From NCBI RefSeq assembly GCF_008033235.1, contig NZ_CP042432.1, positions 3,348,001 through 3,412,000 on the forward strand: a DNA stretch of 64,000 nucleotides, written 5' to 3'. The notes beneath the pieces are model-generated. The model ran no database searches. It had not been told where the DNA came from and saw only the letters and a list, made by a program, of their open reading frames with translations. Shown piece after piece: positions 1-8,554 of the stretch; the first letter of the stretch is position 1; each line of letters begins with the position of its first letter. Made by a program: the position numbers and the translations under genes. The stretch comes from Anseongella ginsenosidimutans (GTDB lineage Bacteria; Bacteroidota; Bacteroidia; Sphingobacteriales; Sphingobacteriaceae).

Positions 1-476
1 CTCCCTACCAGGGCGGCGGATCCATGATCCGTGACGTACATTTTGAAAAAACAACGTATAACGACATTCCCTATAAGTTTGAAGCCGGCACTCCCACCAT
101 TGGCGAAGTGGTCGCCTTTAAGCCGGCTATTGAATTTATAAACGAGCTGGGTAAACCGGCTATTCACGCCCATGAAGACCAACTTTTCCGCCGGGCAATG
201 GAAGGGCTGAAAGCCATACCCGGGGTTCAATTGGTGGGCACGCCTGCCGAGGCCTCCGGCATTGTCTCCTTCCTGCTGGAAAATACGCATCTCTTTGACA
301 CGGGAATGCTGCTGGACGCCCGGGGCATTGCCGTGCGCACGGGCCATCACTGCACCCAGCCGCTAATGGAATTATACGGTATTGAAGGTACCTGCCGCGC
401 TTCCTTCGCCGTTTACAATACGGTCGAAGAAGTCGATTATTTCCTGGAAAGCGTGGAGAAAATAACATCAAGGTGA
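1..476 (+). CDS. sufS: SufS cysteine desulfurase, C-terminal part (5' end outside window)
   Basis: This is the C-terminal ~157 residues of a group II cysteine desulfurase. It is a PLP enzyme that takes sulfur from cysteine as a persulfide for Fe-S cluster assembly in the cytoplasm. The frame is open to the left edge, where PYQGGG precedes the first visible Met at 24, so the true start lies outside the window. The GHHC motif places the persulfide-forming cysteine at codon 351-353. The C-terminal RASFAVYNT segment is typical of SufS. The stop codon overlaps the GTG start of sufE by 4 bp, so the two are probably translationally coupled. SufS-SufE pairing is the normal SUF arrangement. Nothing in the visible part looks degenerate. 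Confidence 0.95.
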   Translation, partial: PYQGGGSMIRDVHFEKTTYNDIPYKFEAGTPTIGEVVAFKPAIEFINELGKPAIHAHEDQLFRRAMEGLKAIPGVQLVGTPAEASGIVSFLLENTHLFDTGMLLDARGIAVRTGHHCTQPLMELYGIEGTCRASFAVYNTVEEVDYFLESVEKITSR

Positions 477-904
477 AACCGGAGATCAACGAAATACAGG
501 AAGAGATCATTGAAGAGTTTTCGCTGCTCGAAAATGATATGGAAAGCACCATTTTCTACATCATGGAAATGGGCAGCAAGCTTCCTCCGCTCGAAGAAAA
601 ATACAAGGTCGAAGAGAATATTGTAAAAGGCTGCCAGTCAAAAGTGTGGCTGGTGAGCGGCTTCGAGAATGGAAAAGTGATCTTTAAAGCTGACAGCAAT
701 ACGGAGATCACCAAAGGCCTTATCAGCATGCTTATCCGTATCTGGAATGAAAGGGCTCCGGAAGAGATCCTTGATTCGGAACTCTACTTTGTAGAACGCA
801 TTGGCATGCGAAAGGTAGTAGGCTCCCAGCGCTCGAACGGCTTTGCTTCCATGATCCGGCAAATGAAACTGTATGCGCTGGCATATAAGAACTTACCTGT
901 TTAA
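473..904 (+). CDS. sufE: SufE sulfur acceptor
   Basis: SufE takes the persulfide sulfur from SufS and passes it to the SufBCD scaffold. The protein is 143 aa, normal for the family, and carries the acceptor cysteine in VKGCQSKVW (Cys54). The start is GTG at 473, chosen because it overlaps the sufS stop (GTGA) and because the family N-terminus begins just there. The next gene follows after 12 bp. The string sufS-sufE-sufT-like is the usual end of the Bacteroidota suf operon, with sufBCD expected to the left of the window. Confidence 0.95.
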   Translation: MKPEINEIQEEIIEEFSLLENDMESTIFYIMEMGSKLPPLEEKYKVEENIVKGCQSKVWLVSGFENGKVIFKADSNTEITKGLISMLIRIWNERAPEEILDSELYFVERIGMRKVVGSQRSNGFASMIRQMKLYALAYKNLPV

Positions 905-916
905 AAGATTTCGAAC

Positions 917-1249
917 ATGGAAGAAGAAAATAAAGAGAAAACGCTGGAGCAGCTTCGGGAAGACGCCATTGAAGCGGTCAAAACCTGTTATGACCCGGAG
1001 ATCCCGGTGAATATCTACGAGTTAGGGCTTATCTACGAACTGAACATCACGCCCGAGCGCAATGCGGAAATAATCATGACGCTTACTTCCCCTTTCTGTC
1101 CTGTTGCAGGCACGCTTCCGGAAGAAGTGCGGCAAAAGGTTCAGGCCGTCGAAGGTATCCGCGAAGCCGCTCTTGACGTTGTTTTTGACCCGCCCTGGGA
1201 TAAGGAGATGATGAGCGAAGAAGCAAAACTGCAGCTGGGCTTCCTGTAA
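917..1249 (+). CDS. MIP18/DUF59 family Fe-S assembly protein (SufT-like)
   Basis: This 110-aa protein is of the MIP18 (DUF59) family. Members such as SufT/YitW help insert or mature Fe-S clusters. The family signature DPEIPVNIYELGLIY is near residue 26, and the conserved cysteine lies in SPFCPVAGTL. It starts 12 bp after sufE and is evidently the last gene of the operon. The same fold occurs in PaaD of the phenylacetate pathway, but the suf context makes a SUF role far more likely. Its exact biochemical step in this phylum is not established by sequence. Confidence 0.88.
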   Translation: MEEENKEKTLEQLREDAIEAVKTCYDPEIPVNIYELGLIYELNITPERNAEIIMTLTSPFCPVAGTLPEEVRQKVQAVEGIREAALDVVFDPPWDKEMMSEEAKLQLGFL

Positions 1250-1277
1250 AATCCCCCCGTATACCGGAACGCCAAAA

Positions 1278-2513
1278 TTACCAGAACGCCAAAATTCCCA
1301 GACCGCCGATAATTCCCATACCGAACAGTACAGCCATATATTTTTTCAGTCTTGGATTCCCCAGGAACAACACAATTCCTCCCTTAAAAGCCAGATTGGA
1401 AAGCGACGCAGTAAGGATCAACCTCCAGGCTAGCTGTACGTCAATTTCCTGAGAGGCCGCCATGCCTGCTGTGGAAAGGGTGATAGCATCCATGTTCGTA
1501 AGACCTGAAAGTACCGCTACCCCGAACAGCCCGCCCTGCCCTACCTCATTCGATGCCCAGGCCGAAACCAATACAATAAGGCCGTACAGCCCGGCAAAGA
1601 TCAATGCATTTTTTATTTCGGCCGGATTATGTTGTTCGGGAAGCTCTCCGCTTTCCTTTCCCCGTCTGAAAAACCAAACCAGCGTCATTGCAGCAAAGAA
1701 AAACAGCTCCATTGCAATGGGCCAGGCCATTTGACTGAAAACACCGGGAGCTACCACCGCAATTTCAATCAGGACCCTGGCGTAAGAAACCACGGTGGCC
1801 GCCAGCAGCACCAGTATGGCAACATGGGTGGCACTGGCCGTACCTGCTGTCTTCCTGGCGTAAGAAACAGTAGTGGCGGTACTGGAAACAAGCCCCCCAA
1901 GCATACCTCCTGCCAGTACCCCCAGTTTTCCACCGAGTAGTTTATAGAGGAAATAACCCACAAGGCTGATTCCTACGATCAGCACAACCATCCACCATAT
2001 TTCCCGGGGGTTCAGTACCTGGTAGGGGCCCATATTCTCATTGGGCAGCACCGGAAGGATCACCAGGGTGATCAGTACAAACTGCATAATGGCCTTCAGA
2101 TCCTTCTCTCCTATCTTATCGACAAAACCATGCAAGGCTGGTTTGAAATGAAGAAGGACGACCACTACCCCGGTAAGCACAACAGCCAGCAGCTGATTTC
2201 CGTATACCAGGTAAGCCCCGATGAGGAACATAAGGATAATGGACATTTCGGTCGTAAGCCCGCCCACTTTCTGCCGCTGCATGGTTCGCTGCCAGTTGGT
2301 TACCACCAAAAGCCCGCCCAGGCAGACCACACCGGCGGTAACCAGCCAGCCTCCAAGTTCTTCCGACAACAACGCTGAAAGGGTCCCGGTAAGCGTGATC
2401 AGCGGAAAGGTCCTGATACCGGCAACCCGTGAATTCACATGCTCCCGCTGGATACCTACCAGCATGCCCAGGGCCAGGGAAAGGCCAAGAATAAGGTAAA
2501 GATTTTCAATCAT
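1278..2513 (-). CDS. MgtC/SapB family membrane protein with DUF4010 domain
   Basis: This 411-aa polytopic inner-membrane protein has an MgtC-like N-terminal half (about residues 1-140, with GMLVGIQREH and the GIRTFPLITLTG stretch). A second hydrophobic DUF4010-type half follows (about 165-405, with GGMLGGLVSSTATTVS). I count roughly a dozen hydrophobic segments. MgtC-type proteins are linked to growth in low magnesium and to membrane-potential homeostasis, but the function of the DUF4010 fusion is not known. It converges on the suf operon with a 28-bp gap. The start is ATG at 2513. The gene stands alone, and no regulator is adjacent. Confidence 0.85.
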   Translation of the reverse strand: MIENLYLILGLSLALGMLVGIQREHVNSRVAGIRTFPLITLTGTLSALLSEELGGWLVTAGVVCLGGLLVVTNWQRTMQRQKVGGLTTEMSIILMFLIGAYLVYGNQLLAVVLTGVVVVLLHFKPALHGFVDKIGEKDLKAIMQFVLITLVILPVLPNENMGPYQVLNPREIWWMVVLIVGISLVGYFLYKLLGGKLGVLAGGMLGGLVSSTATTVSYARKTAGTASATHVAILVLLAATVVSYARVLIEIAVVAPGVFSQMAWPIAMELFFFAAMTLVWFFRRGKESGELPEQHNPAEIKNALIFAGLYGLIVLVSAWASNEVGQGGLFGVAVLSGLTNMDAITLSTAGMAASQEIDVQLAWRLILTASLSNLAFKGGIVLFLGNPRLKKYMAVLFGMGIIGGLGILAFW

Positions 2514-2805
2514 CTCCCATCAAGAACAAATATTAAACCATTAATCCCGGCAGAAGCATTTTTTAAGGAGCTGGCCGCTTTGCCTTCGGGATTTTTTCTA
2601 AATTACTTTAATGAAGTTACATTTACGGTTTGTCTTTTTGATTCCCCTTATCATTTCCGCCGGCAGCCCGGGGACGTATATCTTTACATTGGTAAAGATT
2701 AGCAATTTTAGTAAATTAGTTGCGGCGCCTGGTTCCGCGAATCCCGATCCGGGGCGGCCAATGCCTGCTGGCATCCCGGTTTAATAATCGAAAAAAAAAT
2801 ATTCA
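2514..2805. other. Intergenic region between divergent genes
   Basis: About 290 bp without a gene, A/T-rich at both ends with a G/C-rich patch near 2656-2672. It must hold the promoters of the MgtC-type gene (minus) and the FG-GAP lipoprotein (plus). The only clear structure is the 20-bp palindrome at 2680-2699, listed separately. I see no tRNA or convincing small ORF. Confidence 0.6.
2680..2699. promoter_or_regulatory. 20-bp perfect palindrome, possible operator
   Basis: ATCTTTAC-ATTG-GTAAAGAT: two perfect 8-bp arms around a 4-bp centre, 106 bp upstream of the FG-GAP lipoprotein start and 166 bp from the MgtC-type gene start. Dimeric repressors use palindromes of this size. No regulator gene is next to it, so the binding protein cannot be named. 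It could also be a small hairpin in a 5' UTR. Confidence 0.4.
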
Positions 2806-3975
2806 ATGAATTGGATTATCCTTGCCATAGCCGGCTGCTTCCTCCTGGCAAATCAGCCTCACCCAACTGGCCCGCCTGCTGATGATGTTCCCGCACCGGT
2901 TTTTAAACCCCAGGTTATTGACGACAACGTGGACATTGGCTACGGCCTGGCAATTGGCGACGTAGACGGCGATAAAAAGCCGGACATTGTGTTGGCGGAC
3001 AAAAAAGAGATCGTCTGGTACCGCAACGGTGACTGGGAACGCTTTATCATGGCCAGGGATCTGACTCAGCACGATAATGTTTGTGTGGCCGCCCGGGATA
3101 TTAACGGCGACGGCCTGGTAGAAGTAGCCGTGGGCGCTCAATGGAATCCGGGCGAAACCAGCGATACGGCACAATCGGGCGCTGTCTTTTACCTGGAGCG
3201 GCCCGCAGACCCTACGGGTACATGGATTCCGGTAAAGCTTTACCATGAACCCACCGTCCACCGGATGGGTTGGGTATTGGCGGCGCCTGGCAAATACCAG
3301 CTGATCGTGCTGCCGCTCCACGGCAGGGGAAATACGAACGGCGAAGGTGATGCCGTGCGGGTAATGGCTTACGAACCTCCTGAAAACAAGGACGGCGCCT
3401 GGAACTATAAGATCATCGACCGGTTGCTTCATATGAGCCACAACTTTGAGATCGTTCCCGAAAAAGACCGGGAACTGCTGTATATCGGCGGAAAAGAAGG
3501 GGTCCGCAAACTGAAGTTCGAGGACGGGCAATGGGCAGCCAGCTGGCTGCTTTACGGATCCTCTTTCGGGGAATTGCGGGTGGGGCATGACGCTGACGGC
3601 CAGACTTGGTTAACGGGTATTGAACCCATGCACGGCAATAATTTAACGATTTATCCTGGGCTGGAAAAAAGCCGGAGGAAAGTACTGACAGAAAGTATGG
3701 ACCAGGGCCACGGCCTGGCAGCTGAAGATCTGACCGGGGCCGCCGGCGATGAGATCGTCGCCGGCTGGCGAAATCCCAACAAGGAAGGGAAAGTGGGCAT
3801 TCAGTTATGGCAGCAGGAAAGCGGGGAATGGAAAGCCTACCCCATTGATGACAATACCATGGCCTGTGAAGACCTGAAAGTAGCCGACCTTGACGGGGAC
3901 GGCCGCAAAGATATTATTGCCTCGGGCAGGGCAAGCCATAATCTTATAATTTACTGGAACGGCGCAACGCAATGA
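2806..3975 (+). CDS. FG-GAP/VCBS repeat lipoprotein
   Basis: This 389-aa secreted protein is predicted to be a beta-propeller. The N-terminus is hydrophobic and ends in IAGC (Cys11), a lipobox, so it is probably lipidated. At least three Ca-binding-like Dx[DN]xDG loops are visible: GDVDGDKKPD (about residue 50), RDINGDGLVE (about 98) and ADLDGDGRKD (about 365). These are the FG-GAP/VCBS signature also found in integrin alpha propellers. Such proteins in Bacteroidota are usually surface exposed and of unknown substrate. It converges on the YyaL-type gene with an 18-bp gap. The function is not known. Confidence 0.82.
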   Translation: MNWIILAIAGCFLLANQPHPTGPPADDVPAPVFKPQVIDDNVDIGYGLAIGDVDGDKKPDIVLADKKEIVWYRNGDWERFIMARDLTQHDNVCVAARDINGDGLVEVAVGAQWNPGETSDTAQSGAVFYLERPADPTGTWIPVKLYHEPTVHRMGWVLAAPGKYQLIVLPLHGRGNTNGEGDAVRVMAYEPPENKDGAWNYKIIDRLLHMSHNFEIVPEKDRELLYIGGKEGVRKLKFEDGQWAASWLLYGSSFGELRVGHDADGQTWLTGIEPMHGNNLTIYPGLEKSRRKVLTESMDQGHGLAAEDLTGAAGDEIVAGWRNPNKEGKVGIQLWQQESGEWKAYPIDDNTMACEDLKVADLDGDGRKDIIASGRASHNLIIYWNGATQ

Positions 3976-3993
3976 CGGGAAGCAATTACCGGT

Positions 3994-6150
3994 TTATCCC
4001 TGTGAGCGCATTTGGTCCAGGGCTTTACCCGCTTCGGATACCGGAAGCTGGCAGGTTTTATTCCGGCAAACATAAATCATCGTTTGCCTGGTAAATTTAC
4101 CGTCCAGCAAAGGCAGCGTACCCTTTTCGCCCCCAAGAAGGATCTTATTCGGAATATAGGATTTGTCCAGCTCTTTTCGCTTTCCTATCGCCTCAGGGCC
4201 TGTTATGGCCACTTCATACATTCCGGCTACCTGATGCTGCAGTAAGATGGCCCAATTAGAATAAGCCGAGCCATATCCTTTCATCGGTTCCATTACATTC
4301 CGGAGCATTTGCCGGCTTATCCGGAGGTAACGCGGCTCATCAAAGATCAGCCCCAGGCGATGCAGCACATTCGCCATCGTGGAATTCGAAGAAGGGATGA
4401 CGTTGTCCATCAGCTCGTACTTCCGGTCGATGAGGGGCTCGCCCCGGACAGAAGTGTAAAAGAACATTCCGCTTTCGGCGTTATAAAAATCCTGAAGGGC
4501 CCGCTCCGCCAGGCCGCGGGCCAGCTGCAGCCATTGCTCATCAAAGGTTGCTTCGTAAAGCGCGATAAAGGCGTCCGATACAAAAGCATAGTCATCCAGG
4601 AAACCGCTGATCGCAACCTTACCATCTTTAAAGCTCCTGAACAGCTCATCATCCCCCCGGAACAGGTTACTCTTTAAAAATTGAGCGTTCTTCAATGCCC
4701 TTATCATGAAACGCTCTTCCCCAAATGCCCGGTAAGCGTCCAGGTAACCTTTGAGCATGATGCCGTTCCAGGAAGCCAGGATTTTATCGTCGAGGCCGGG
4801 ACGCACCCGCTGCTGCCTGAGCTGCATCAGCTTTTTCTTTCCCTCCGAAACTATATTTCCCAGCTCCACTGGGGAAATACCGTACTGCCGGGCAATTTCC
4901 CCGTCTGAATGAAGGCGCCTTAATATATTGGTACCTTCCCAGTTACCTTCCCGCGTAATATTATAATACGTACAGAACACCGCTTCGTTTCCGGGTACGC
5001 CATCGTTACCGGTTCCGGTTCTGCCCGCGGTTCCGGATTCGGTTCCAACTCCTGTTCCGGCCTCGGTTCCGGTTTCGACTTCGGTTCCGGGTACTGTTCT
5101 GGTTTTGCCCTGACCGGCCCCCGGCTGCTGATCCAGCCTGGCTTTTTCAATTTCTTCCTTCGTCCAGCAATAAAACTTGCCTTCCACACCTTCACTGTCG
5201 GCGTCCAGGGCGGAATAAAACCCTCCTTCCGGAGATGTCATTTCGCGTTCGATAAATTCAAGTGTTTCATAAACCGTTTGCCTGTAAAGTTCTGACCGTG
5301 AATAAGTAAAACCTTCGGAATACAAACTCACAAGCTGGCCGTTATCGTAGAGCATCTTTTCAAAATGCGGCACGTGCCATTGTGCATCCACTGAATAACG
5401 GGAGAAGCCGCCGCCCAGCTGATCATAGATACCTCCGCGGCACATTTTGTCAAGGGTAAGCTGCAGGATTTTTTCAGCCGAAGCTTCGCCGGAGTGATAA
5501 GCATATCTTAGCAGGAACAGGAAATTATTTGGAAGCGGAAATTTCGGAGCCCGTGCATGGCCGCCTTCCCGGAAATCAAAGTATTGCAGCCAGGGTTCAT
5601 AAATCTCCCGGAGGTCCTGTGAGCTGAACTCCTTTTCTGTTTCAACCAGTAGCACCTGCTCTGACTGCCGGATGCCGGCTGTTAACTTGCCTGCATACGC
5701 TTCCGCTTCGGTCCGTTTCTTCCTGAAAAAATCATCCAGGTTCATGAGGAGGCTCTTCCAGTCTTCCGGGCGGAAATACGTCCCTCCGTAAACCGGCCGC
5801 TGATCGGGCAAAGTAAAGCAATTCAGCGGCCATCCTCCCTGCCCGGTCATCAACTGTACGGCGTTCATGTATACTTGGTCGATATCCGGCCGCTCCTCCC
5901 TGTCTACTTTGACACACACATATCGTTCATTCATGATTTGCGCGATCTCCTCATCCTCGAAACTTTCATGTTCCATGACATGGCACCAATGGCAGGAAGA
6001 ATAGCCAATACTGACCAGCAGAAGCTTATCCTCCCTTTTTGCCTTTTCAAGCGCCTCCGGCCCCCAGGCATACCAATTTACGGGATTATGAGCGTGCTGC
6101 AGCAGGTACGGGCTGCTTTCATTGATTAGTGAATTTGTAAATTTTGCCAT
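3994..6150 (-). CDS. Thioredoxin-domain protein of the YyaL/SPATA20 (DUF255) family
   Basis: This 718-aa protein begins with a thioredoxin-like domain (about residues 1-170) carrying CHWC (Cys53-Cys56), followed by an (alpha/alpha)6-type domain like those of epimerases and glucoamylases. The family is widespread but its activity is unproven. The N-terminus ([17 protein letters not shown]) and SFLDDYAF-like region match the family well. The odd part is a low-complexity Gly/Thr/Glu insert at about residues 347-384, encoded by an imperfect GGTTCCGG-type repeat near 5000-5110. The insert makes the protein longer than usual. The start is ATG at 6150. There is no signal peptide, so it is likely cytoplasmic. 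Confidence 0.88.
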   Translation of the reverse strand: MAKFTNSLINESSPYLLQHAHNPVNWYAWGPEALEKAKREDKLLLVSIGYSSCHWCHVMEHESFEDEEIAQIMNERYVCVKVDREERPDIDQVYMNAVQLMTGQGGWPLNCFTLPDQRPVYGGTYFRPEDWKSLLMNLDDFFRKKRTEAEAYAGKLTAGIRQSEQVLLVETEKEFSSQDLREIYEPWLQYFDFREGGHARAPKFPLPNNFLFLLRYAYHSGEASAEKILQLTLDKMCRGGIYDQLGGGFSRYSVDAQWHVPHFEKMLYDNGQLVSLYSEGFTYSRSELYRQTVYETLEFIEREMTSPEGGFYSALDADSEGVEGKFYCWTKEEIEKARLDQQPGAGQGKTRTVPGTEVETGTEAGTGVGTESGTAGRTGTGNDGVPGNEAVFCTYYNITREGNWEGTNILRRLHSDGEIARQYGISPVELGNIVSEGKKKLMQLRQQRVRPGLDDKILASWNGIMLKGYLDAYRAFGEERFMIRALKNAQFLKSNLFRGDDELFRSFKDGKVAISGFLDDYAFVSDAFIALYEATFDEQWLQLARGLAERALQDFYNAESGMFFYTSVRGEPLIDRKYELMDNVIPSSNSTMANVLHRLGLIFDEPRYLRISRQMLRNVMEPMKGYGSAYSNWAILLQHQVAGMYEVAITGPEAIGKRKELDKSYIPNKILLGGEKGTLPLLDGKFTRQTMIYVCRNKTCQLPVSEAGKALDQMRSQG
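5000..5110 (-). repeat. Low-complexity minisatellite inside the YyaL-type gene
   Basis: About 110 bp of imperfect repeats built on GGTTCCGG and related units with a spacing near 12-18 bp. The repeat is in frame and codes for a Gly-Thr-Glu-rich linker between a conserved Lys/Gln-rich helix and the following helical-domain segment. Because the unit length is a multiple of three, copy-number change would keep the frame. The same DNA read in another minus-strand frame gives a Pro-Glu-rich string, but that is only the shadow of the repeat. Confidence 0.75.
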
Positions 6151-6375
6151 GGCGACCCTTTTTTTTGAACTATTCCTACTACAATAACGATTCCAGCAAT
6201 ATATGTTTCGGCTTCTTCATATTATTTTTCTGGTCCAAAACATTTCCGTCCCGGGCCATGTATTATTATTGGCTTTGCTCGCCCGCTTCCCGCCCAGCCG
6301 CCGTTCGGGGGCAAGCATCGCCCTCTTCCGGCGAAAATTCGCGGAGAATTCTGTAACAAATAAAACAACCGTTAT

Positions 6376-7086
6376 ATGACCAACCAAAAAGTAGTTTACA
6401 TTACCGGCGCCAGCAAGGGGATCGGCGAGGGCATTGCCGCTTTCCTGTTAAACAAGGGATATCGTGTCGCTATCAGCAGCCGCAGTATGGAAGCCGCAGC
6501 GAAGACCGCTCAAAAGCTGGGAAACGCGGAAAACGTGCTTCCCCTGCAGTCAGACGTACGCAGTTTCACGGACGAACAAAAGGCGGTAGCTGCCATCCTT
6601 GAGAAATGGGGCCAGCTGGATGTGCTTGTGGCCAATGCAGGCGTAGGGCATTACGCTCCCATCGGCGAACTGAGCCATGAGCAATGGAACGCCATGATCG
6701 ACACCAATCTTACCGGCGTCTTTAACAGCACCAAGGCGGCTTTGGAAGCTATTATCAAAGCAAAAGGATATATCATTACCATTGGAAGCCTGGCAGGAGC
6801 CAACTTCTTCGCCGGCGGAACGGGGTACAATGCCAGCAAGTTTGCAATCGTGGGATACAGCCAGGCCTTAATGCTTGACCTCCGGCAGCAGGATGTTAAA
6901 GTAACGACCATCATGCCGGGGTCGGTCGCTTCCCACTTCAATAACAACGAACCTTCCGAAAAAGACGCCTGGAAAATACAGCCGGAAGATATCGGCGAGT
7001 TGCTTTCCGACCTTTTAGAGATGCATCCCCGCAGCCTTCCGAGTAAGGTGGAGATCCGCCCCAGTAAACCTCCGGTAAAAGCTTAA
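6376..7086 (+). CDS. Short-chain dehydrogenase/reductase (SDR)
   Basis: This 236-aa classical SDR has the NAD(P)-binding motif TGASKGIGEG at residues 10-19, NAG at 87-89, and the catalytic set Ser138, Tyr151 and Lys155 (YNASK). Arg-rich SSRSMEA after beta2 suggests NADP(H) preference. The substrate cannot be told from sequence. The gene ends 8 bp before the PLP enzyme gene and is probably co-transcribed with it. This spacing does not by itself imply a role in methionine metabolism. The 225-bp upstream region must hold its promoter. Confidence 0.9.
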   Translation: MTNQKVVYITGASKGIGEGIAAFLLNKGYRVAISSRSMEAAAKTAQKLGNAENVLPLQSDVRSFTDEQKAVAAILEKWGQLDVLVANAGVGHYAPIGELSHEQWNAMIDTNLTGVFNSTKAALEAIIKAKGYIITIGSLAGANFFAGGTGYNASKFAIVGYSQALMLDLRQQDVKVTTIMPGSVASHFNNNEPSEKDAWKIQPEDIGELLSDLLEMHPRSLPSKVEIRPSKPPVKA

Positions 7087-7094
7087 ATTTAACC

Positions 7095-8210
7095 ATGAAA
7101 ATAGATACGCTTGCTATTCACGCCGGAAGCGATCCTGCGGATGCTTCGGCCGGCCCGGTCATTCCGCCTCTTCAGTTATCCACTACCTTCCGCCGGGATG
7201 AGGAAGGCAACTTTTCCAGCGGCTACATGTATACCCGGCACGGCAATCCTACGCGGACAGCGCTTGAAAAATGCCTGGCGGCACTGGAAGGCGGGGAAGA
7301 CGCCGCTTGCTTTTCTTCCGGCTCAGCAGCTGCCATGGCGGTATTCCAGGCCCTGGAACCCGGTGACCATGTGATTGTCCCCGAGGATATGTATATGGGC
7401 ATTCAGAATATGATCCGCGAAGTAATGACGCGCTGGCAGCTGGAATTTTCCTTTGTAAATTTTGACCGTATAAGGGATTACCTGAAGCCCCGTACCCGGC
7501 TGATCTGGATAGAAACTCCTTCCAATCCGCTGATGAAAGTGACCGATATCCGGGCGGTAACCGCGCTGGCAGCTGAAAAGGGAATTACTACCGTGTGCGA
7601 CAATACCTTTGCCACACCAGTATTCCAGCGTCCCCTGGAGCTGGGAGCCGACCTGGTCATGCATTCGTCTACCAAGTATATGGGCGGGCATAGTGATGTT
7701 TTGGGCGGCGCCATTATCTGCCGTCAGCGCGGTGATTTCTTTGACAGGATCAGGCAGGTGCAAACCCTTGGAGGCGGCGTACTTTCGCCTTTTGACTGTT
7801 ACCTTACCCTAAGGGGTATTAAAACGCTCGCCTGCCGCATGCGGGTTCACGATGCCAACGCCATGCAGCTCGCGGGCTGGCTCGCCGCCCATCCGCAGGT
7901 AGAAAAAGTATTTCACCCCGGACTTCCGCACCATCCCGGGCATGAAACAGCCCGCTCGCAAATGAGCGGCTATGGAGGCATGCTCTCCTTTCTTGTCAGG
8001 GGAGGCCGGGCGGAAGCAATGAAGCTGATAAATAACTGCCGCCTTTTTACCCATGCCACCAGCCTGGGCGGTGTGGAAAGCCTGATAGAACACCGCGCTT
8101 CCCAGGAAGGGCCGGGAAGCCTGTCTCCTGAAAACCTCCTGAGGGTATCCACAGGGATAGAAAACATTGACGATCTTATCGAAGACCTGGAACGGGGCTT
8201 TCATAATTAG
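7095..8210 (+). CDS. Cystathionine gamma-synthase/gamma-lyase family PLP enzyme
   Basis: This 371-aa member of the Cys/Met metabolism PLP family has the signature near residues 185-200 with the PLP lysine at Lys194 (SSTKYMGGHSD). YTRHGNPT (about 46-53) and EALEGG-like helices are also present. The family includes MetB (O-succinylhomoserine + cysteine to cystathionine), MetC and gamma-lyase, which cannot be separated safely by eye. The next gene downstream, behind a riboswitch, is metE. This places the enzyme plausibly in methionine or transsulfuration metabolism. A hairpin at 8239-8264 separates the two transcription units. Confidence 0.88.
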   Translation: MKIDTLAIHAGSDPADASAGPVIPPLQLSTTFRRDEEGNFSSGYMYTRHGNPTRTALEKCLAALEGGEDAACFSSGSAAAMAVFQALEPGDHVIVPEDMYMGIQNMIREVMTRWQLEFSFVNFDRIRDYLKPRTRLIWIETPSNPLMKVTDIRAVTALAAEKGITTVCDNTFATPVFQRPLELGADLVMHSSTKYMGGHSDVLGGAIICRQRGDFFDRIRQVQTLGGGVLSPFDCYLTLRGIKTLACRMRVHDANAMQLAGWLAAHPQVEKVFHPGLPHHPGHETARSQMSGYGGMLSFLVRGGRAEAMKLINNCRLFTHATSLGGVESLIEHRASQEGPGSLSPENLLRVSTGIENIDDLIEDLERGFHN

Positions 8211-8238
8211 GATTTGCCATAATAATGTACCAAATACT

Positions 8239-8264
8239 GGCGGCAATTTCTTATGTTTGCCGCC
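8239..8264 (+). terminator. Hairpin after the cystathionine enzyme gene, probable terminator
   Basis: GGCGGCAA and TTGCCGCC form a perfect 8-bp G/C-rich stem around a 10-nt loop, 28 bp after the stop codon. The following sequence (TGATGTTCTTTTCC) is only moderately T-rich. It most likely ends the SDR-PLP enzyme transcript just before the cobalamin riboswitch begins. Confidence 0.6.
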
Positions 8265-8287
8265 TGATGTTCTTTTCCATATTTTAA

Positions 8288-8490
8288 AGAGTGCGGTTCC
8301 TGTACCCAGGCGGTACAGGATTAAAAAGGAATCGTGTGAAAATCACGAGCTGACGCGCAACCGTAATGAGCATAGGAAGTTTAACTTCCCTGTTCAGTCC
8401 GCCGGGAAAACCAAGACCCGGAACGCCACTGTTCGTACGAACGAATGGGAAGGCAGGCCTGAATGCTCTCAGCCGGGAGACTTACCTACT
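8288..8490 (+). ncRNA. Cobalamin (B12) riboswitch upstream of metE
   Basis: The conserved parts of the adenosylcobalamin-type aptamer appear in order. There is a GCGGTTCC-like 5' element near 8293, GGAATCGTGTGAAAATCACGAG near 8329, then CTGACGCGCAACCGTAA near 8351. GCCACTG follows near 8425 and AGCCGGGAGACTTACC near 8471. Gene order fits, because MetE is the B12-independent methionine synthase and is commonly repressed when B12 is present. The organism therefore senses B12 and probably also has B12-dependent MetH elsewhere. A perfect 8-bp hairpin at 8493-8516 lies directly downstream and is a candidate expression platform. Confidence 0.95.
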
Positions 8491-8492
8491 CT

Positions 8493-8516
8493 TTAGTGTC
8501 ACTGACCGGACACTAA
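8493..8516 (+). promoter_or_regulatory. Hairpin between riboswitch and metE, candidate expression platform
   Basis: TTAGTGTC / GACACTAA form a perfect 8-bp stem around an 8-nt loop right after the aptamer. No U-run follows, so it is not a standard terminator. It lies about 39 bp before the metE start. It may switch with the 3' edge of the aptamer, but which structure forms on ligand binding cannot be read from sequence. Confidence 0.5.
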
Positions 8517-8554
8517 GAACACGCTTTCGCGATATAAAGCTAAAAAACAACATA

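Noticed and set aside
917-1249. PaaD of the phenylacetate pathway
   Set aside because: The gene follows sufS-sufE directly and no paa genes are near.
4920-5195. Pro/Glu-rich minus-strand frame
   Set aside because: Shadow of the minisatellite in the YyaL-type gene, in another frame.
8366-8554. 63-codon N-terminal extension of MetE
   Set aside because: It lies inside the cobalamin aptamer and is absent from MetE proteins, whose N-terminus begins at the ATG 8555.
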